Part shown: positions 39,454-47,978 of the stretch, one piece after another | How positions within the stretch are numbered: the stretch's first letter is position 1 | How the letters are laid out: each line of letters opens with the position of its first letter | DNA from: Nostoc linckia NIES-25 | GTDB taxonomy: Bacteria; Cyanobacteriota; Cyanobacteriia; Cyanobacteriales; Nostocaceae | DNA length: 64,000 bases | Assembly: GCF_002368035.1 (NCBI RefSeq) | Contig: NZ_AP018222.1 | Location: 3,388,534 to 3,452,533 of the forward strand | Reading direction: 5' to 3' | Made by a program: the position numbers and the translations under genes | The notes under the pieces: generated by a model | What the model saw: only the letters and a program-made list of their open reading frames with translations | What the model was told of the DNA's origin: nothing | The model's database searches: none

Positions 39454-40314
39454 TCAAGAATTAGTGGTAATGGCTAAAGAAAGAGCTATTTGATAGATTT
39501 GGCGACGGGGAAGTGAAGTTAATTTTGCTAATTGACGGCTAGCTTGCGATCGCGATATTCCTTGACTGATTAATTGTTTCAATTCAGCTTTTAATTCCTC
39601 TTCTGTTAATTGGGGTTGAGTAGCTGGAATTCCTGCAACAATTAGAGTATATTCCCCTTGGGGTTCTCGTTGGCTGTAGTGGGCGATCGCTTCGCCAATT
39701 GTTCCCCGCCAAAATTCCTCATACAATTTAGTTAACTCCCGTCCGAGTACGATTTGGCGATCGCTTCCCAAAATTTCTGCTAAGTCTTGTAAAGTATCTT
39801 GCAACCGATGGGGCGATTCGTAGAAAATTAATGTGCGAGATTCTATTTGTAAAGATTCTAGATGTTCTCGTCGCTGTTGACTTTTTGCTGGCAGAAAACC
39901 TTCAAAAACAAACCGATCCGTAGGTAGTCCGGCTGCGCTCAAAGCTGTAATTGCTGCACTTGCACCAGGAATAGGAACTACAGTAATACCTGCTTCAATA
40001 CAAGCTTTAATTAACTCATATCCAGGATCGGAAATTCCCGGCATTCCAGCATCGCTGACTAGAGCGATCGCTTTATCATTCGCCAAATATTGTAATAATT
40101 CTGGAATGCGACTGGTACGATTATGCTCGTGGTAACTTACTTGGGGTGTCTTAATTTCAAAATGCTGTAGCAATTTCCCTGTGTGGCGCGTGTCTTCCGC
40201 AGCAATAATATCCACAGTTTGCAAAATTCGCACAGCCCGAAAAGTCATATCTTCTAAGTTGCCAATTGGTGTGCCAACGACGTAAAGTGTTCTTGGTTTG
40301 GGATCGGTTTGCAT
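39454..40314 (-). CDS. rsmI: 16S rRNA (cytidine(1402)-2'-O)-methyltransferase
   Basis: A 286-residue SAM-dependent methyltransferase of the tetrapyrrole-methylase fold that modifies C1402 at the decoding centre. RsmI motifs: LYVVGTPIGNLEDMTFRAV near the start, AAEDTRHTGKLL, LVSDAGMPGISDPG, PGASAAITALSAAGLPTDRF and FYESPHR. The C-terminal helix-rich part (LKQLISQGISRSQASRQLAKLT) is normal. Full length. It is divergent from the PfkB-type kinase gene. Confidence 0.95.
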   Translation of the reverse strand: MQTDPKPRTLYVVGTPIGNLEDMTFRAVRILQTVDIIAAEDTRHTGKLLQHFEIKTPQVSYHEHNRTSRIPELLQYLANDKAIALVSDAGMPGISDPGYELIKACIEAGITVVPIPGASAAITALSAAGLPTDRFVFEGFLPAKSQQRREHLESLQIESRTLIFYESPHRLQDTLQDLAEILGSDRQIVLGRELTKLYEEFWRGTIGEAIAHYSQREPQGEYTLIVAGIPATQPQLTEEELKAELKQLISQGISRSQASRQLAKLTSLPRRQIYQIALSLAITTNS

Positions 40315-40329
40315 GAGTAAAAAGTTAAA

Positions 40330-40438
40330 AGTTATGAGTTATGAGTTATGAGTTAGGAGTTATGACAAATAATTCATACACTACTAGCAACACAAATGAC
40401 TAATGACTAATGACCAATGACTAATAACTAATGACTAA
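40330..40438. repeat. Heptameric repeats overlapping the next start codon
   Basis: GTTATGA units (40330-40364) and then TGACTAA/TGACCAA units (40395-40438) fill the gap between rsmI and the kinase gene. The last TGACTAA copy supplies part of the kinase start: ATGACTAATG at 40431-40440 encodes Met-Thr-Asn. Confidence 0.85.
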
Positions 40439-41288
40439 TGGTTTATTTGTAGGCTTAGTAACCTTAGATTTGATTTACCTCGCTGACTCCCCTCCAGAGA
40501 ATAATCAAAAGATTGTTGCTATTGACTATAGTGTCGCAGCAGGTGGCCCAGCTACAAACGCGGCTGTAACTTTTAGCTATTTAGGCAATCAAGCTACAGT
40601 CTTGGGTGTGCTAGGTTCTCACCCAATGACACAGTTAATTCGGGGTGATTTGGCAAATTATCAAGTCGCGATCGCCGATCTTGAGCCTACCATCGATTTA
40701 GTACCACCAGTCTCTTCAATTATTGTTACCCAAGCCACAGGGCAAAGAGCTGTGGTTTCCATCAATGCTATGAAAACTCAAGCCAGTAGCGCATTTATCC
40801 CAGCAAATATTTTAGAAAATGTTGCCATAGTACTAATTGACGGACATCAGATGGCTGTTGGCTACTCCATAGCGCAAATTGCCAAAGCCCAGAATATCCC
40901 CGTAGTCATCGATGGTGGTAGCTGGAAACCTGGATTTGAGCAAATCCTACCATTTGTAGATTACGCCATCTGTTCGGCTAATTTTCATCCACCTAACTGT
41001 CAAACTTCAGAAGAGGTTTTTGCTTATCTGAGCAAATTTAATATACCTCATATCGCCATCACTCACGGAGAACAACCAATTGAATATTTGAGTTGCAATA
41101 AAACTGGTATTGTAGATGTGCCCCAAATTCAAGCCGTTGATACCTTAGGATCTGGAGATATTTTTCACGGTGGCTTCTGTCACTACATTTTAAAAGAAAG
41201 TTTTACCGATGCCCTAACACTAGCAGCAAATATCGCTGCTAATTCCTGTGAATTTTTTGGGACTCGGCGCTGGATGGATGTTATCTAA
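40431..41288 (+). CDS. PfkB family sugar kinase
   Basis: A 285-residue ribokinase-fold kinase. The N-terminal GG motif is VAAGGPATNAAVTFSYLG (residues 35-52). The catalytic motif near the C-terminus is DTLGSGDIFHGGF, with D243 as the base. Ser replaces the usual Ala in the GAGD anion hole, a mild variant. It phosphorylates a sugar or nucleoside using ATP. The substrate is not predictable. No Shine-Dalgarno is visible because heptamer repeats run into the start. The ATG at 40431 is the only good start, as the conserved strand GLFVGLVTLDL begins at once. A CysQ-like gene follows 62 bases later on the same strand. Confidence 0.87.
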   Translation: MTNGLFVGLVTLDLIYLADSPPENNQKIVAIDYSVAAGGPATNAAVTFSYLGNQATVLGVLGSHPMTQLIRGDLANYQVAIADLEPTIDLVPPVSSIIVTQATGQRAVVSINAMKTQASSAFIPANILENVAIVLIDGHQMAVGYSIAQIAKAQNIPVVIDGGSWKPGFEQILPFVDYAICSANFHPPNCQTSEEVFAYLSKFNIPHIAITHGEQPIEYLSCNKTGIVDVPQIQAVDTLGSGDIFHGGFCHYILKESFTDALTLAANIAANSCEFFGTRRWMDVI

Positions 41289-41350
41289 GCACGCCCAGCT
41301 GTGTCCTTGGAGTGAGGTTATATATTTTTAAGTTAGATTAGGCTAGATTA

Positions 41351-42211
41351 ATGCAAGACTTACAAGAAATATTAGCGATCGCTCGTCAGATAGGTTGGGA
41401 AGCAACGGATATACTGCGATCTTATTACCACGGCACTGCTAAAGATGCTGATTTAGCAGTAGAATACAAACAAAATGAACCTGTTACCGTTGCTGATATA
41501 GCTGTCAGTCAATATATTCTTGAAAAGCTACAAGCAAGTCTCGGTAATGAAGATTTTACTTACATCAGCGAAGAAAGCTATCAATTCCTTAATAAGTCTC
41601 TACAACCTTCTACCCCTTGGGTATGGATTATAGATCCTTTGGATGGCACGCGGGACTTTATCGAAAAAACTGGAGAATATGCCATTCACATTGCTTTAAT
41701 CAAAGAAACACGCCCAGTCTTAGCAGTGGTGGCAGTTCCAGAAGCCCAAAAGTTGTATTATGCTACAAAGGGAAGCGGTACATTTGTAGAAACCCGCGAT
41801 GGATCTGTTCCTCTAAAAGTATCATCAGGTAAAAGAATTGAAGATTTAACCTTAGTTGTCAGTCGTTCTCATCGCAACCAACGGTTAAATTATCTACTGC
41901 AAAACTTACCCTGTCAAAATCAAAAAACTGTAGGCAGTGTCGGATGTAAAATCGCCACAATTGTCGAACAACAAGCAGAAATTTACATATCTCTGTCTGG
42001 TAAATCTGCTCCCAAAGATTGGGATATGGCAGCCCCAGAACTGATATTAACAGAAGCAGGAGGTCAATTTACTCACTTCGATGGTAGCCCGTTAAAATAC
42101 AACACCGGTGATATCAATCAATGGGGAGGTTTGCTGGCTAGTAATGGTGAATATCACGAGGTGCTGTGTAAAGAAGCAGAAAGGATTTTAGCCCAGTTCG
42201 CCCAGAGCTAA
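41351..42211 (+). CDS. 3'(2'),5'-bisphosphate nucleotidase / CysQ-like phosphatase
   Basis: A 286-residue lithium-sensitive phosphatase of the inositol monophosphatase superfamily. Metal-binding motifs are EES (74-76), DPLDGTRDF (95-103) and WDMAAPELILTEAGG (near 223-237). The CysQ branch removes 3'-phosphate from PAP or PAPS, recycling a by-product of sulfate assimilation. Inositol or fructose bisphosphate activity in other branches means the exact substrate is uncertain. It probably shares a transcript with the kinase gene ahead. Confidence 0.85.
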   Translation: MQDLQEILAIARQIGWEATDILRSYYHGTAKDADLAVEYKQNEPVTVADIAVSQYILEKLQASLGNEDFTYISEESYQFLNKSLQPSTPWVWIIDPLDGTRDFIEKTGEYAIHIALIKETRPVLAVVAVPEAQKLYYATKGSGTFVETRDGSVPLKVSSGKRIEDLTLVVSRSHRNQRLNYLLQNLPCQNQKTVGSVGCKIATIVEQQAEIYISLSGKSAPKDWDMAAPELILTEAGGQFTHFDGSPLKYNTGDINQWGGLLASNGEYHEVLCKEAERILAQFAQS

Positions 42212-42601
42212 AATTATTTGGGATATTTGGAGATAAATATTTTCAAGTTCGCTTTAACATAGTAATTTATGGTATAATGAACCCCACTAGTAAATAATCC
42301 TTAACGCTTAGTACATATCTCAATTTCCAAAACACTAATTTTCTCGGCGATCGCTAGTTAATACTGATTTGCTTTTGAAATTAAAACTGTCATAGCAAAA
42401 ACAGCCAAAGCGTGCCGTTGGAAGGGTTAAAATACCTTCCTGAAAGTTTTATTTGGAAATTAAATTACCTGTGAATGCATATTCAAAGGCTGTGCTACAC
42501 TTATCCATGTAAGGATTATGTTCGGTTGAGTAACTCGTTTTGATTTTTAAAAGCGTCTCTCCGAATTTAACTCTCCACACTCCCTAAATTCGGAGACTGC
42601 T
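42212..42601. promoter_or_regulatory. Long upstream region and leader of rbp
   Basis: No gene. This stretch should hold the rbp promoter and a long 5' leader, which in Anabaena rbpA1 is known to take part in cold induction. I cannot place the transcription start. The clear structure is the hairpin just before the ATG (separate entry). Confidence 0.5.
42558..42596 (+). promoter_or_regulatory. Hairpin sequestering the rbp ribosome-binding site
   Basis: Perfect 12-base arms TCTCCGAATTTA (42558-42569) and TAAATTCGGAGA (42585-42596) enclose a 15-base loop. The Shine-Dalgarno GGAG (42592-42595) sits inside the right arm, 6 bases before the rbp ATG at 42602. The folded mRNA would hide the ribosome site, so this looks like a translational switch in the leader. 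Confidence 0.7.
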
Positions 42602-42910
42602 ATGTCAATTTACATTGGTAACCTGTCTTATCAGGTTACGGAAGACGACCTCAGGCGAGCATTTGCAGAATACGGAACAGTAGCCCGCGTTCAATTGCCT
42701 ACAGATAGAGAAACAGGCAAGCCTCGTGGGTTCGCTTTTGTGGAAATGCAAACAGATGCAGAAGAACAAGCTGCCATTGAAGCGCTTGATGGTGCTGAAT
42801 GGATGGGGCGTGATTTGAGAGTAAATAAAGCTAAACCCCGTGAAGAGAGAAGCAATTCTCCTCGTGGTAGCTGGGGTGGCGGCAATGCTCGCCGCAATAG
42901 AAACTACTAA
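42602..42910 (+). CDS. Cyanobacterial RRM-type RNA-binding protein
   Basis: A 102-residue protein with a single RNA-recognition motif. RNP-2 is IYIGNL (residues 3-8) and RNP-1 is RGFAFVEM (about 42-49). A short Gly/Arg/Asn-rich tail follows (about 85-102). Cyanobacterial Rbp proteins of this type are often cold-induced and act as RNA chaperones. The short basic tail puts it with the glycine-rich Rbp group. rpsU follows after a terminator-like hairpin, an arrangement known in Anabaena rbp loci. Confidence 0.93.
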   Translation: MSIYIGNLSYQVTEDDLRRAFAEYGTVARVQLPTDRETGKPRGFAFVEMQTDAEEQAAIEALDGAEWMGRDLRVNKAKPREERSNSPRGSWGGGNARRNRNY

Positions 42911-42941
42911 CTTAATTCTTAAAAATTTTACATTTAGAGTC

Positions 42942-42987
42942 TCCAGCAGATAAAGGCAAAGGCTCGGCTCTGCTGGAATATTTTTTT
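42942..42987 (+). terminator. Terminator/attenuator between rbp and rpsU
   Basis: Arms TCCAGCAG and CTGCTGGA (42942-42949, 42970-42977) are followed by AATATTTTTTTG. It should end most transcripts after rbp while allowing readthrough to rpsU 45 bases on. Confidence 0.75.
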
Positions 42988-43031
42988 GTATTTAGTTTTC
43001 AATTATTCATCCATATTTAGGAGGAATGAGA

Positions 43032-43226
43032 ATGACACAAGTAGTTTTAGGAGAGAATGAAGGTATAGAATCAGCCTTACGAAGATTTAAGCGGGAAGTT
43101 TCTAAAGCAGGAATTTTCCAAGATATGAGAAAAAAACGTCACTTCGAGACTCCAATAGAAAAAGAGAAGCGCAAAGCAATTGCTAGGCATAAGCAACGTC
43201 GTAAACAAAATTCTCGTTTTAAGTAA
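43032..43226 (+). CDS. rpsU: 30S ribosomal protein S21
   Basis: A 64-residue basic protein of the small ribosomal subunit, with the S21 pattern ESALRRFKREVSKAGIFQDMRKKRHFE and a Lys/Arg-rich tail. Two ATGs are possible. AGGAGG at 43019-43024 is 7 bases before the ATG at 43032 but only 1 base before that at 43026, which decides for 43032. It follows the RNA-binding protein gene, as in other cyanobacteria. Confidence 0.95.
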   Translation: MTQVVLGENEGIESALRRFKREVSKAGIFQDMRKKRHFETPIEKEKRKAIARHKQRRKQNSRFK

Positions 43227-43636
43227 CAATTTCCAGTCATTTTGCCCTTAATTTTGCCATTTACTCAACATCTCTTCATCGTGGCAATACCTGTTTTAAA
43301 AATAGGGACTGGGGACTGGAAAAGAAATATTTTCATGCCCTCGTTGGGCGATCGGCGACACGAACATCTAACTTGAAAATAGCTACTAGGTAGTAGGGGT
43401 TTAGGATCGATCGTTGGTGTCAACTTAAGCTCAAACGCTTATCTACAGGTGTTTTACCCCACCCCGATTTTGACTTTAGACAAAATCGGGGTGGGGTAAC
43501 GCGGATCTTGATGGTAAGTGAGAGAACTGAATATCACATCTTTAATAAGGGTTTCACATTAAGTTGACACCAATGAGGATTGCTAAACCCCTATAATTTG
43601 TAGACATCAACAGCCAACACAAAAACATCTGCTGCG
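43227..43636. other. Gene-free region occupied by a MITE-like element
   Basis: Convergent gap between rpsU and the flavoprotein gene. Half of it is the 200-base inverted-repeat element at 43394-43593. The remainder shows GGGACTGGGGACTGG and nothing else of note. Confidence 0.6.
43394..43593. repeat. 200-bp MITE-like element with nested inverted repeats
   Basis: Outer ends TAGGGGTTTAG and CTAAACCCCTA are inverted. Next inside, TTGGTGTCAACTTAA (43414-43428) is inverted exactly at 43559-43573. Nested within is a perfect 19-base-arm hairpin (43454-43472 with 43481-43499; core CCCCACCCCG). There is no coding content. Confidence 0.75.
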
Positions 43637-44890
43637 TTAAATGCGCGATAGTTCAGCTGCCATTGCATTACCAGCTAAATATGCCGTTGTCCAAGCACTT
43701 TGGAAGTTAAAGCCGCCAGTCACACCATCAATATCTAAAATTTCTCCAGCAAAATAGAGCTTAGGAACTAACTTACTTTCCATTGTTTGAAAGTTTACTT
43801 CTTGGAGGTTGATACCGCCACAAGTAACAAATTCTTCTTTAAAAACTCCTTTGCCACTGATTAAATATTGCCCCTGAGTTAGTTCTTGAACTAACAGATT
43901 TAACGTTTTATTAGATATTCCCGCCCAACGATCCTCTGTGGTAATACCTGCGCGGGCAATGACATATTGCCAGAGACGATGCGGCAGGTCAACACCGCGA
44001 TGTAATGCGATCGCTTTTTTTGCCCATTCATTCTTGACTGCTAAAATTTGTTGTCGCACTTGTTCTTGTTGCAAATGAGGCAACCAATTAATTAATAATG
44101 TTGCTTGATAGCGGCTTTCGTTTAGAACTCTTGCACCCCAAGCAGAAAGCTTTAAAACAGCAGGGCCGCTCAAACCCCAATGAGTAATCAGTAACGGCCC
44201 AGTTTGTTGTAGTTGAGATTTTCCACCTACAGATAACCGCAATTGTACGGTGTCAATACTAATTCCTGCTAACTCCCTCAGCTTTGGATCGAGAATGTTG
44301 AAGGTAAATAAAGAGGGAACGGGTGATTCAATTTTATGTCCTAACTCCCTAGCAATTTTATAACCTATTAAGCTACTACCAGTAGCAAGAAGTAAGCGAT
44401 CGCATTTAATTGTTTCTCCCGACTTCAACAGGATATCAAACCCGCGGTCTTTGGAAGTGCGTTTTACTGAAGTTACGGGCGTACCGATGCGAAGTTTGAC
44501 TCCAGATGTCGCCGCCGCTTTAATCAAACACTCTACAATTGTTTCTGAAGTGTTGGTAACAGGAAACATCCGACCATCGGCTTCTGTTTTTAAATAGACT
44601 CCGTGTTTAGCAAACCAAGCTACTGTATCTTGAGCTTGAAACCGAGTAAAAGCGCCCCGCAAGGCTTTGGCGCCTCTGGGGTAATTTTGCACTAATTCCC
44701 CAGGATCGAAGCAAGCGTGAGTGACGTTACAGCGTCCGCCACCAGAAATCAGGACTTTCGCTAGGGGCTGGCGACTAGCTTCGATTAAAGTAACTTGGGC
44801 ATCAGGGTTAACTTTAGCACAAGCGATCGCGCCAAAAAACCCTGCTGCCCCACCCCCAATAACTACAATTTGTAACGGTAGCAATTTCAA
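43637..44890 (-). CDS. FAD-dependent oxidoreductase of the HI0933/BaiN-like family
   Basis: A 417-residue flavoprotein. The N-terminal Rossmann motif is VVIGGGAAGFFGA (9-21), then SGGGRCNVTHA, the family signature. The C-terminus closes the FAD site with LYFAGEILDIDGVTGGFNFQSAWTTAYLAG. Members are widespread and their substrates mostly undefined, although some act on steroid-like compounds in gut bacteria. Full length. It shares the minus strand with the rubredoxin gene 127 bases upstream, which may hint at an electron-transfer link, but that is only positional. Confidence 0.9.
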   Translation of the reverse strand: MKLLPLQIVVIGGGAAGFFGAIACAKVNPDAQVTLIEASRQPLAKVLISGGGRCNVTHACFDPGELVQNYPRGAKALRGAFTRFQAQDTVAWFAKHGVYLKTEADGRMFPVTNTSETIVECLIKAAATSGVKLRIGTPVTSVKRTSKDRGFDILLKSGETIKCDRLLLATGSSLIGYKIARELGHKIESPVPSLFTFNILDPKLRELAGISIDTVQLRLSVGGKSQLQQTGPLLITHWGLSGPAVLKLSAWGARVLNESRYQATLLINWLPHLQQEQVRQQILAVKNEWAKKAIALHRGVDLPHRLWQYVIARAGITTEDRWAGISNKTLNLLVQELTQGQYLISGKGVFKEEFVTCGGINLQEVNFQTMESKLVPKLYFAGEILDIDGVTGGFNFQSAWTTAYLAGNAMAAELSRI

Positions 44891-45017
44891 AAATATCTCT
44901 TTTCAGGCATCTACTATCTAGGCTAGCTGTTATATCAGGGAACAGGTTTAAAAGTCTATTGGTATTCGGGTTTTAGCATTAGTTTATGTCCTAACCTAGC
45001 TGGCAGTTGCTATATTT

Positions 45018-45182
45018 TCACCCTTCATAAGGTTCAAAATCTTCTTTTGCGGCACCGCAAGTCGGACACACCCAATCATCTGGGATGCTTTCAAAGGCTG
45101 TTCCTGGTTGTATACCCCCGTCTTCATCACCTGCTTCTGGATCGTAAATATAACCGCAAACAGTACATATATACTTTTGCAT
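45018..45182 (-). CDS. Rubredoxin
   Basis: A 54-residue iron protein, short enough to be missed by length filters. It has two CxxC pairs (C6/C9 in CTVCGYIYDP and C39/C42 in CPTCGAAK) that ligate a single iron, and the internal DDWVCP of typical rubredoxins. An AGGAG ribosome site lies 9 bases before the ATG at 45182. The partner is unknown; the flavoprotein gene is next on the same strand. There is no membrane anchor, so it differs from the longer photosystem II-associated RubA. Confidence 0.93.
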   Translation of the reverse strand: MQKYICTVCGYIYDPEAGDEDGGIQPGTAFESIPDDWVCPTCGAAKEDFEPYEG

Positions 45183-45301
45183 TTTCCATTCTCCTAAAAA
45201 ATTATTGCTATTGCTTGACTATTAAATACTTTGGAGACAGAGTTACAATCAGCACGCCACAATTCTTAAATCGGCATTGCATATTTGCCCAATTATCTAA
45301 T

Positions 45302-46396
45302 CTAACCAAGGGGCGGATCGCGATGAATAGTGACTGTTGATACAAAGTTACCTGATTTACCGCTTCTGATGGCATCAAAAGTGCCTTTGATAGTACCAGC
45401 AATGGGAACAGCAACAAGTGTCCCCAACAATCCAGCAATCTCATAGCCCATCAAAATAGCAACAAAAATCCAGATGGGATTGAGTCCGATAAAATTGCCG
45501 AGTAATCTGGGAGCTAATAGATTATCTTTAACCTGCTGCATGATAATTGAGACCACGGCAACTTGAACCGCTAACCACCAATTTTGTAACAATACCAAAA
45601 TCGTCACTAGACCGATGCCGAGAGATGCTCCAATAAAGGGAATGAGTTCTGAAAGCCCGATTAGTATGGCAAACAACAGAGCAAAAGGTACCTTCAACAC
45701 TAGAAAAATTGGGGTCAAGGTTGTTACCATGAATAGTCCCAATAACAACTGGCTGAGGAAGAAGTTTTGGAAATTTAGCCGTAAAGATGCAGTAAGGGGA
45801 TCTGCTATATCAGAGGGTAAAAGATTTACCAAACCATACCAGACGCGATCGCCATACAAAAGCATATAAAAAGCCAGCACAATTATTAGCACTACGTCAA
45901 ATAATCCTGACAATAGCGTTCCAGCAAATCCGACTGCACCAGAAGCTAGTTGTTGCACTACATTCTCAATGTTGGCATTGATTTGACTGCTGAAAACCTT
46001 CAAATCCAAACGCAAACGTCGTTGCTTGGCCAGCGCCTCAACCTGCTCTAAATTTGCTTGACTAGCTGTTAACCAATCAGGAATCTTATTTAATAATTGG
46101 GTTGTTTGGTCAATCACCATTGGTACTAGCGTCACGCCCAGGATTACCAAAATGGTTAAAGTGGCAAGTAAAACAATACTCACCGCTTGAGTGCGAGTAA
46201 TCCGAGCGCGTTCAAAGAACTTAACCGGATAATTTAGTAAAAAAGCCAAAATTGCTGCAATGCTCAAAATGCTAATTGGATGCTGGAAATAACGAAAAAG
46301 CACCGATAGCAACCAGACATTGAGAGCGATCAGCGGACCGCTCAGACCATAGATTAACAGACGTTTAAGGGAGGCAGAACGGCGCATCTGAGGCAA
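45302..46396 (-). CDS. AI-2E family transporter (UPF0118/PerM-like)
   Basis: A 364-residue membrane protein with about seven to eight hydrophobic segments: two N-terminal helices (about 13-62), a third at 70-92, a soluble stretch (95-150) and a C-terminal helix block (about 155-345). Family signatures are the PIFLVLKVPFALLFAILIGLSELIPFIGA segment and LGNFIGLNPIWIFVAILMGYEIAGLLGTLVAVPIAG. Members export small molecules or ions. The AI-2 label is historic and the substrate here is unknown. Confidence 0.9.
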   Translation of the reverse strand: MPQMRRSASLKRLLIYGLSGPLIALNVWLLSVLFRYFQHPISILSIAAILAFLLNYPVKFFERARITRTQAVSIVLLATLTILVILGVTLVPMVIDQTTQLLNKIPDWLTASQANLEQVEALAKQRRLRLDLKVFSSQINANIENVVQQLASGAVGFAGTLLSGLFDVVLIIVLAFYMLLYGDRVWYGLVNLLPSDIADPLTASLRLNFQNFFLSQLLLGLFMVTTLTPIFLVLKVPFALLFAILIGLSELIPFIGASLGIGLVTILVLLQNWWLAVQVAVVSIIMQQVKDNLLAPRLLGNFIGLNPIWIFVAILMGYEIAGLLGTLVAVPIAGTIKGTFDAIRSGKSGNFVSTVTIHRDPPLG

Positions 46397-46514
46397 TCTG
46401 TGTTCAGGACTTCTTGAGATAAATTGTAAAACTGGCGTTAGTACCGATCGCGATCGTAGATATTTTTAACAAAGGCATCTATTAGCCTACCTGATAGCAA
46501 GGAAGCAAATTAAA

Positions 46515-47159
46515 ATGGACAAAACCGTAGCAGACCTTCGCAAAGATTACACCTTGGAAGGTTTGAGCGAACTCGAAGTTGAACTTAATCCTTTTATTCA
46601 GTTTAAAAAGTGGTTCGACCAGGCAGTATCAGCCCAACTTCCTGAACCCAATGCCATGACCATTGCTACCTCTACACCAGATGGTAAGCCTTCAGCCAGA
46701 ATGGTACTGCTCAAGGATTTTGACGAAAGAGGGTTTACCTTCTTCACCAACTATAACAGTCATAAAGGACAAGAACTGGCAGAAAATCCCCAGGCAGCTT
46801 TAGTTTTCTGGTGGGCGGAACTGGAACGTCAAGTGCGGATTTGTGGCTATGTAGAGAAAGTTTCCGAAACTGAGTCCGACCAGTACTTTCACAGTCGTCC
46901 TGTCAATAGTCGTTTGGGTGCGTGGGTATCAAATCAAAGCGAAGTGTTAGAAAGCCGAGAAGTTCTTGAGCGACGCATGGAAGAGTTTAAAAGTCAATAT
47001 GAAAATCAAGAAATCCCTCGTCCGCCTCATTGGGGAGGTTTACGAGTGATCCCCACAGAAATCGAATTTTGGCAAGGACGCCCTAGCCGTCTGCACGATC
47101 GCTTACTCTACAGCCATTTAGATAATGGCAGTTGGAAAATTCAGCGGTTGTCACCGTAA
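46515..47159 (+). CDS. pdxH: Pyridoxamine 5'-phosphate oxidase
   Basis: A 214-residue FMN enzyme that makes pyridoxal phosphate, using O2. Motifs include EPNAMTIATSTPDGKPSARMVLLK, GFTFFTNYNSHKGQEL, the substrate loop SRLGAWVSNQSEVL, and the C-terminal EFWQGRPSRLHDRLLY that is conserved in PdxH. Full length. It converges on azoR with a short inverted-repeat-containing gap. Confidence 0.95.
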   Translation: MDKTVADLRKDYTLEGLSELEVELNPFIQFKKWFDQAVSAQLPEPNAMTIATSTPDGKPSARMVLLKDFDERGFTFFTNYNSHKGQELAENPQAALVFWWAELERQVRICGYVEKVSETESDQYFHSRPVNSRLGAWVSNQSEVLESREVLERRMEEFKSQYENQEIPRPPHWGGLRVIPTEIEFWQGRPSRLHDRLLYSHLDNGSWKIQRLSP

Positions 47160-47169
47160 AGAAGACGCG

Positions 47170-47236
47170 GCGACTGGAGATTGGGGACTGGGTATTAGGA
47201 AAGCTTTCTAGTCCCGATTCCCTAGTCTCCAGTCGC
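47170..47236. terminator. Hairpin between convergent pdxH and azoR
   Basis: Arms GCGACTGGAGA (47170-47180) and TCTCCAGTCGC (47226-47236) enclose GGGACT...AGTCCC inner arms. The position between two convergent stops suggests a bidirectional terminator, though T-runs are short. Confidence 0.5.
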
Positions 47237-47238
47237 TC

Positions 47239-47862
47239 TTACCACTGAGCAATCAAATCTTGAATTTTTGTCCGTGCTTCTGCTAAAGATTGGGTACGAG
47301 TGGCATCACCTTCATTCAGGCTATTAGCGTTAATAAATTGAATGTCTGTAAGCCCAATAAAGCCGAAAATTGCACTTAGGTATGGTTCTTGGAAGTCATA
47401 GGCCGCAAAAGGGGATGTGGCGCTAAAGTCACCACCACGAGCGGTGATGATAACTGCCTTTTTACCCTCGACTAAGCCTTTATAGCCACCTTGAGCATCC
47501 ACAGTAAAAGTTCTGTTAACGCGAACGATTTGGTCGATGTAAGCCTTAAAAGTGGAAGGTATATTGAGGTTATACATTGGCACTCCAAAGACATAGCGAT
47601 CGGCAGCTAAAAATTCATCAATTAACTCGTCGGAAATTCGGATCGCTTCGGCTAATTCTGGGGTATGGGTTTCTGGCGGGGAAAATGCAGCTGCAATCCA
47701 AGGTTCATCGACGTGAGGAACTGGGTGACGCCCTAAATCTCGATAGGCGATCGCATCTTCAGGATGGGCTGTTTTCCAAGCAGTGATGAATTCCTTAGAT
47801 AGTTCTCTAGAGTGCGAGCGATCGCTACGGGGACTAGAATCAATGTGTAAGATGTTTGGCAC
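47239..47862 (-). CDS. azoR: FMN-dependent NADH:quinone oxidoreductase / azoreductase
   Basis: A 207-residue flavodoxin-fold enzyme reducing quinones and azo compounds with NADH. AzoR features: ILHIDSSPRSDRSHSRELS (FMN phosphate loop), VFGVPMYNLNIPSTFKAYIDQIVRVNRTF and ITARGGDF. I chose GTG 47862 because AAGGAG lies 7-8 bases before it; TTG at 47865 is also in frame. An inverted repeat AGTTAC-N6-GTAACT upstream may be an operator. Confidence 0.92.
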   Translation of the reverse strand: MPNILHIDSSPRSDRSHSRELSKEFITAWKTAHPEDAIAYRDLGRHPVPHVDEPWIAAAFSPPETHTPELAEAIRISDELIDEFLAADRYVFGVPMYNLNIPSTFKAYIDQIVRVNRTFTVDAQGGYKGLVEGKKAVIITARGGDFSATSPFAAYDFQEPYLSAIFGFIGLTDIQFINANSLNEGDATRTQSLAEARTKIQDLIAQW

Positions 47863-47930
47863 CAATTATCTCCTTGTTGGCTTGGATTTAACTGCTTTTG
47901 CTTCTAAATTGCCAAGCATTGCATCAGATA

Positions 47931-47978
47931 CTAAAAGTAAATACTTACTAAAGTAAAGTAGTTACCAAAAAGTAACTA
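47931..47978. promoter_or_regulatory. Candidate operator upstream of azoR
   Basis: Repeated AGTAA/TTACT half-sites lie about 70-115 bases before the azoR start. The clearest is AGTTAC (47960-47965) and GTAACT (47972-47977), inverted, with 6 bases between. Redox-responsive HxlR or MarR-type regulators use such sites for this kind of gene. No regulator gene is nearby. Confidence 0.4.
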
